Below, piece by piece: positions 61,501 through 64,000 of a stretch of DNA of 64,000 nt. The DNA comes from Symbiodinium natans (taxonomy: Eukaryota > Sar > Dinophyceae > Suessiales > Symbiodiniaceae). The stretch's first letter is position 1, and every line of letters starts with the position of its first letter. The stretch spans positions 62,001 to 126,000 of the forward strand of contig CAJNDS010000691.1 of assembly GCA_905221605.1 (NCBI GenBank), written 5' to 3'. Under the pieces are notes generated by a model. The model was not told the origin of the DNA. It ran no database searches and saw only the letters and a program-made list of their open reading frames with translations. Both the position numbers and the translations under genes were made by a program.

Positions 61501-64000
61501 GGTTCACTCTCCCCCTTTCTCTAAACCCGAAGCCCTGAATCCTATCTCCCAAACCCCTTTTTGTTTTCCACCCTTTTTTCAGAAGCACGGGGAAGATATG
61601 AGCATTTCCCAAAATAGGGCGTACCCCGTTTATAACCCAAATGGAACCAGAATCCCCTTAAAGGAACCCCCAAATGGGGTACCCCAGTTTTCAACTAAAC
61701 CCTAAACCCTAAACCCTAAACCCTACACCCCCCCCCCCCATTGTCTCAAGCCCAGGATCGACCCTGTCTCGGAGACCTGTCACCTCGTGGGACCCGAACT
61801 TCCTGGAAAGTACAAGTGGTATGGCGGCGTGGTCGGCCAGCATGACCAGGCGGTTTAGGGTTTAGGGTTTCGGGTTTAGGGTTTAGGGTTCCCTATAGAG
61901 GGGGACTTAGAATACATTTAAACTATGTTGGGGTCCTAGTTAATCCTCATTATAACCTCAAGAGGCCTACAGGGGGACTTAGAATAAATCTCATTTTAAC
62001 TTGTTGTTGGGTCCTAATCCCGATTATAATTTCTAAGGACCCATGTAGGGGGACTTTGAGTAACATTGATACATTTTTTATGGGTCCTTCTCCCGATTAT
62101 CAAACCTAAGAACCCATAAGAAGTCGATGGCTCCTGAGCCGTATCAAAGCCCTAAGAACCCATAGAGTATTGTTTTTATTGGGTCCCCAAACAATAACAA
62201 TCCCTTGTAGAGGCAATTTATGGCATACCCCACAACTCACCACATGTTCTGCGGATCTCGCCCTCGGGAATCACTCTACATGGGGACTATGGGGATGGCG
62301 GGCATAAGTGGCACGGCGCGTCGCCCGCGCCCAACGGCGACATCGTGTCGGTTCCCGCCAATGCGGACTCGGTGCTCATCATACGCCCAGGGCCCGAGCC
62401 TGAGATGTTCGAGATTGGAGACTCGTTGTGCGTGAAAAGTGGAAGACACCGCAGCGACCGCAAGTACAAGTTTCTGGGTGCCATGACGGGCCCCGACGGC
62501 ATGGTCTACTGCTTCCCGAGTGGGAGTGAGCGCGTCTTGCAAATCAACACAGAGGCCTTGCAACTTACTTAGCCAACAGCTGAACTTTAAACTTGTTGGA
62601 CTTCCTTAGTAGGAATAATAAATGCATCACCTGTTTTTTTCTCCCTTGGTTCTTGGAAAAGTAAGGCAAGTACGCGAGGTGGGGCCAAACCTCTTTGACA
62701 TGGAGCGCATCTGCCAGAACAAGTGGCAAAACGGCCTGACACTGGCCGAAAATGTTTATGCCATACCACTGGCTGGCGAGAGTCTCCTTCGCATCGATTG
62801 CAGTCAAGACCCACCTCTTGTGACCACCTGGCCTCTTCCAAGCCCCCACAGATTGCTGGACAAGTGGGAAGGTGGCATCATTGCCCCCAACGGCGTCATC
62901 TACACTGTGCCCAACAATCACAAGGCAATTCTCCGGATCGAAGCGCCAGGTGGAGGTTGACCAAAATAGTAGGACCCCCCCCTCCCCCCCCCCGAGTAAA
63001 GATCCCCAAATAGTGCCAAATAGTAGGAGCCCCTTGTAGTAAGGCCCCCAAGAAGATACCCATAGGGGACCCCCTACTGTAGATCCCCAAGTAGTAGGAT
63101 TTTGCAACAAGGACCCCAAGAAGGTACCCATAGGGCACCCCCCAAAATAGATCCCAAAATAGTAGGCCCCTTTGTGAACCCTCAATATAGATCCCTAAAT
63201 CGTAGGAGCCGCTTTGTAATAAGGACCCCGACCCCTAATTTCGGAAACAAACCCTAAACCCTAAACCCTAAACCCTAAACCCTAAACCCTTAATTTCAAA
63301 CCCTAAACCCTAAACTCTATAAACCCAGGTCCCCAGCCGACGGGGAACGCGGGCACAGCGGAGACTGCCGACGCCGACATCCCCTACCTCTCAGGCATTC
63401 CCACACTGCGTTCCAGCGCTCATAGGGTCAAGCAGCTGGGTCTCTTTTTAAGGGTTTAGGGTTTAGGGTTTGGGGTTTAGGGTTTAAGGTTTAAGGTTTA
63501 GGGTTTAGGGTGTAGGTCAGGGTAGTTGCATGGGCCTTAGTATGGTCCCTAACCTCCTTGAAAGGGGTTCTGATGTAGGGGACCTTAATTTGCAGAGGGT
63601 ACATAAGGGGTCCTCTGTCTAAGGGCCCATACGAACAGTGGACCCTTTTCGCTTTCTAGGGGGTTCTCGGTTCCTTCTGAGACTACACAGTACTAGATTG
63701 GGAGCTCTTTTTTGCTCCTAGCCTGCTGAAGATCTCAGGTATGCTCCACAAAGTCGGAAGCACGATCCTAATCCAAAGAGTCGTGACGGCAAGGAGACTC
63801 GGACAGCGTGCTTGCCGGACAGCCTGCTGAAAGAAGAGGTCTTTTCCTACGACTCGTCCGTTTACAACATGCGCATGGCCGTTGTTTCCTTGCTGAAGCA
63901 GTGCGATGCAGATATTGTGGGCAGCTTCCGCGGGGACGGGGAATCCAAGTTAGAGGACCTCTCATTCAAACCGATTCAAACCCCCCAACAAGACTTTTTG
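58323..64000 (+). CDS. Beta-propeller-like repeat protein, continues past the window
   Basis: Thirteen exons join with no phase break: 58323-58481, 59186-59372, 60006-60093, 60203-60225, 60577-60619, 60777-60900, 61128-61197, 61377-61428, 61756-61849, 62213-62559, 62666-62949, 63329-63439 and 63732-64000 (open to the window end), giving 617 codons so far. After an Ala/Glu-rich N-terminal part, at least seven copies of a roughly 45-residue unit follow, for example KFKWLRGVNVDGGKIYGLP, KYKWYGGVVGQHDQAIYGIP, YKFLGAMTGPDGMVYCFP and DKWEGGIIAPNGVIYTVP, each followed by a V-L-x-I strand. W/G-rich, D/N-G turns with I-Y-x-I-P strands suggest propeller blades; exact family and ligand unknown. The C-terminal part (TADADIPYLSGIPTL onward) is not repetitive. 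Donors are 6 GT, 4 GC and 2 GA, and many introns are short inverted-repeat elements. The start codon lies upstream. Confidence 0.7.
58482..59185 (+). mobile_element. Compound element intron with hairpin repeats
   Basis: Starts GCTTGGCAGCCCAG and ends CTGGGCTACCAAG, the arms of the CCCAG family, flanked by GAAGC. Inside are a T16-G24 run, a TA microsatellite, about five 52-bp units in which AAAAAGATGGTTTT and AAAACCATCTTTTT can pair (58595-58855), and the right half of a second CCCAG copy (59065-59183). Confidence 0.65.
60094..60202 (+). mobile_element. GGACCC-family element acting as a GA-AG intron
   Basis: Begins GACCGGGAGTAGGCCC and ends GGTTACTCCTGGGTCTAG. These ends are complementary (GACCC...CTACTC against GAGTAG...GGGTC). 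Exons on both sides join in phase only if GA is the donor. Confidence 0.6.
60620..60776 (+). mobile_element. CCCAG-family element acting as an intron
   Basis: Inverted arms TGGTAGCCCAG and CTGGGCTACCA, flanked by GTGGCT on both sides. Splicing from the GT of the left GTGGCT to the element's terminal AG restores F-K-W-L-R without gain or loss. The interior has cccttttgc on one side, aaaaggttaccc on the other, and a telomere-like TTTAGGATTTAGGG. Confidence 0.7.
60901..61127 (+). mobile_element. Intron built of two abutting inverted-repeat elements
   Basis: A CCCAG-family copy (to about 61014) is followed by a shortened GGACCC-type copy (about 61028-61096). The whole is flanked by the direct repeat ATGACGAGGT. 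Splicing at gag|gt on both sides restores D-E-V-Y. Confidence 0.65.
61229..61330. repeat. Tandem duplication of 50 bp in an intron
   Basis: Two copies of tttactgtaactttag(t/a)tc and onward to gggtttcttat, one base apart, in intron 61198-61376. Confidence 0.7.
61898..62130. repeat. About 80-bp unit repeated three times
   Basis: Units begin (ta)caggggga-cttagaata or similar, contain ggtccta-tcc-gattata and end before the next gggggactt. They fill intron 61850-62212, with a degenerate fourth part to about 62200. Confidence 0.55.
62213..62949 (+). CDS. Longest exons of the propeller gene
   Basis: Exon 62213-62559 (347 nt) and exon 62666-62949 (284 nt) hold four repeat units (HKWHGASPAPNGDIVSVP, YKFLGAMTGPDGMVYCFP, NKWQNGLTLAENVYAIP, DKWEGGIIAPNGVIYTVP). 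The GC-AG intron 62560-62665 between them has GCAA at both ends, so removal restores the codon exactly. The frame would otherwise stop at TAG 62571-62573. Confidence 0.75.
62951..63235. repeat. Tandem block of AAATAGTAGGACCCC units
   Basis: Repeats of aaatagtagga, gatcccc(a)aaatag and ccccaagaaggtacccatagg alternate about six times in intron 62950-63328. Shorter related runs lie at 7490-7547 and 59790-59880. The block starts right after the GT donor of its exon. Confidence 0.55.

Overview
This window is eukaryotic nuclear DNA, most probably from a dinoflagellate. Four things point there. TTTAGGG/CCCTAAA telomere-type repeats lie throughout. Every convincing exon is short (about 20-350 nt) and on the + strand. 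Many introns that join exons in phase start with GC or GA instead of GT. Several families of short inverted-repeat elements sit in introns and supply their splice sites (introners). I see no rRNA, tRNA gene, operon or CRISPR array. Because exons are short, long single-frame ORFs are mostly misleading here: many end in Asn-Pro-Lys-Pro, which is translated telomere repeat. Exons were found by hand from acceptor (pyrimidine...AG) and donor signals, open frame and phase agreement, so single boundaries can be wrong even where a gene model is sound.

Layout, all +. (1) About 1.65-7.48 kb: unrecognised gene with an acidic Ser/Glu-rich C-terminus. (2) About 7.66-12.89 kb: unrecognised gene. (3) About 13.7-16.2 kb: 3' end of a gene with a hydrophobic C-terminus. 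(4) About 16.49-17.04 kb: acidic, possibly decayed coding region, followed by isolated exons up to 20.7 kb. (5) 21.39-33.71 kb: a short-chain dehydrogenase/reductase (SDR, retinol-dehydrogenase-like) gene in 16 phase-compatible exons totalling 1,014 nt; its catalytic YxxxK motif reads FGQAA. (6) 35.07-36.76 kb: Gln/His/Pro-rich unrecognised gene. (7) 37.16-38.16 kb: coding-like island with shifting frames. (8) 40.29-41.90 kb: unrecognised gene. (9) 42.16-49.25 kb: fatty-acid-hydroxylase/sterol-desaturase superfamily gene with HxxHH and HDWHH histidine boxes. (10) 49.51-53.52 kb: unrecognised gene in 11 exons. (11) 54.9-56.3 kb: two short gene pieces. (12) 58.32 kb to the window end: a 13-exon gene, phase-consistent throughout, encoding a beta-propeller-like repeat protein and continuing beyond the window.

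Introns and intergenic DNA hold dozens of interstitial telomeric arrays. In at least six SDR introns, TTTAGGG repeats follow the donor and CCCTAAA repeats precede the acceptor, so the intron ends could pair. Some introns (for example 7226-7336 and 32762-32832) are mostly telomeric repeat. At least nine families of short inverted-repeat elements were seen; several sit exactly as introns between flanking direct repeats. The genes share direction, architecture and intron invaders but show no evident shared pathway.
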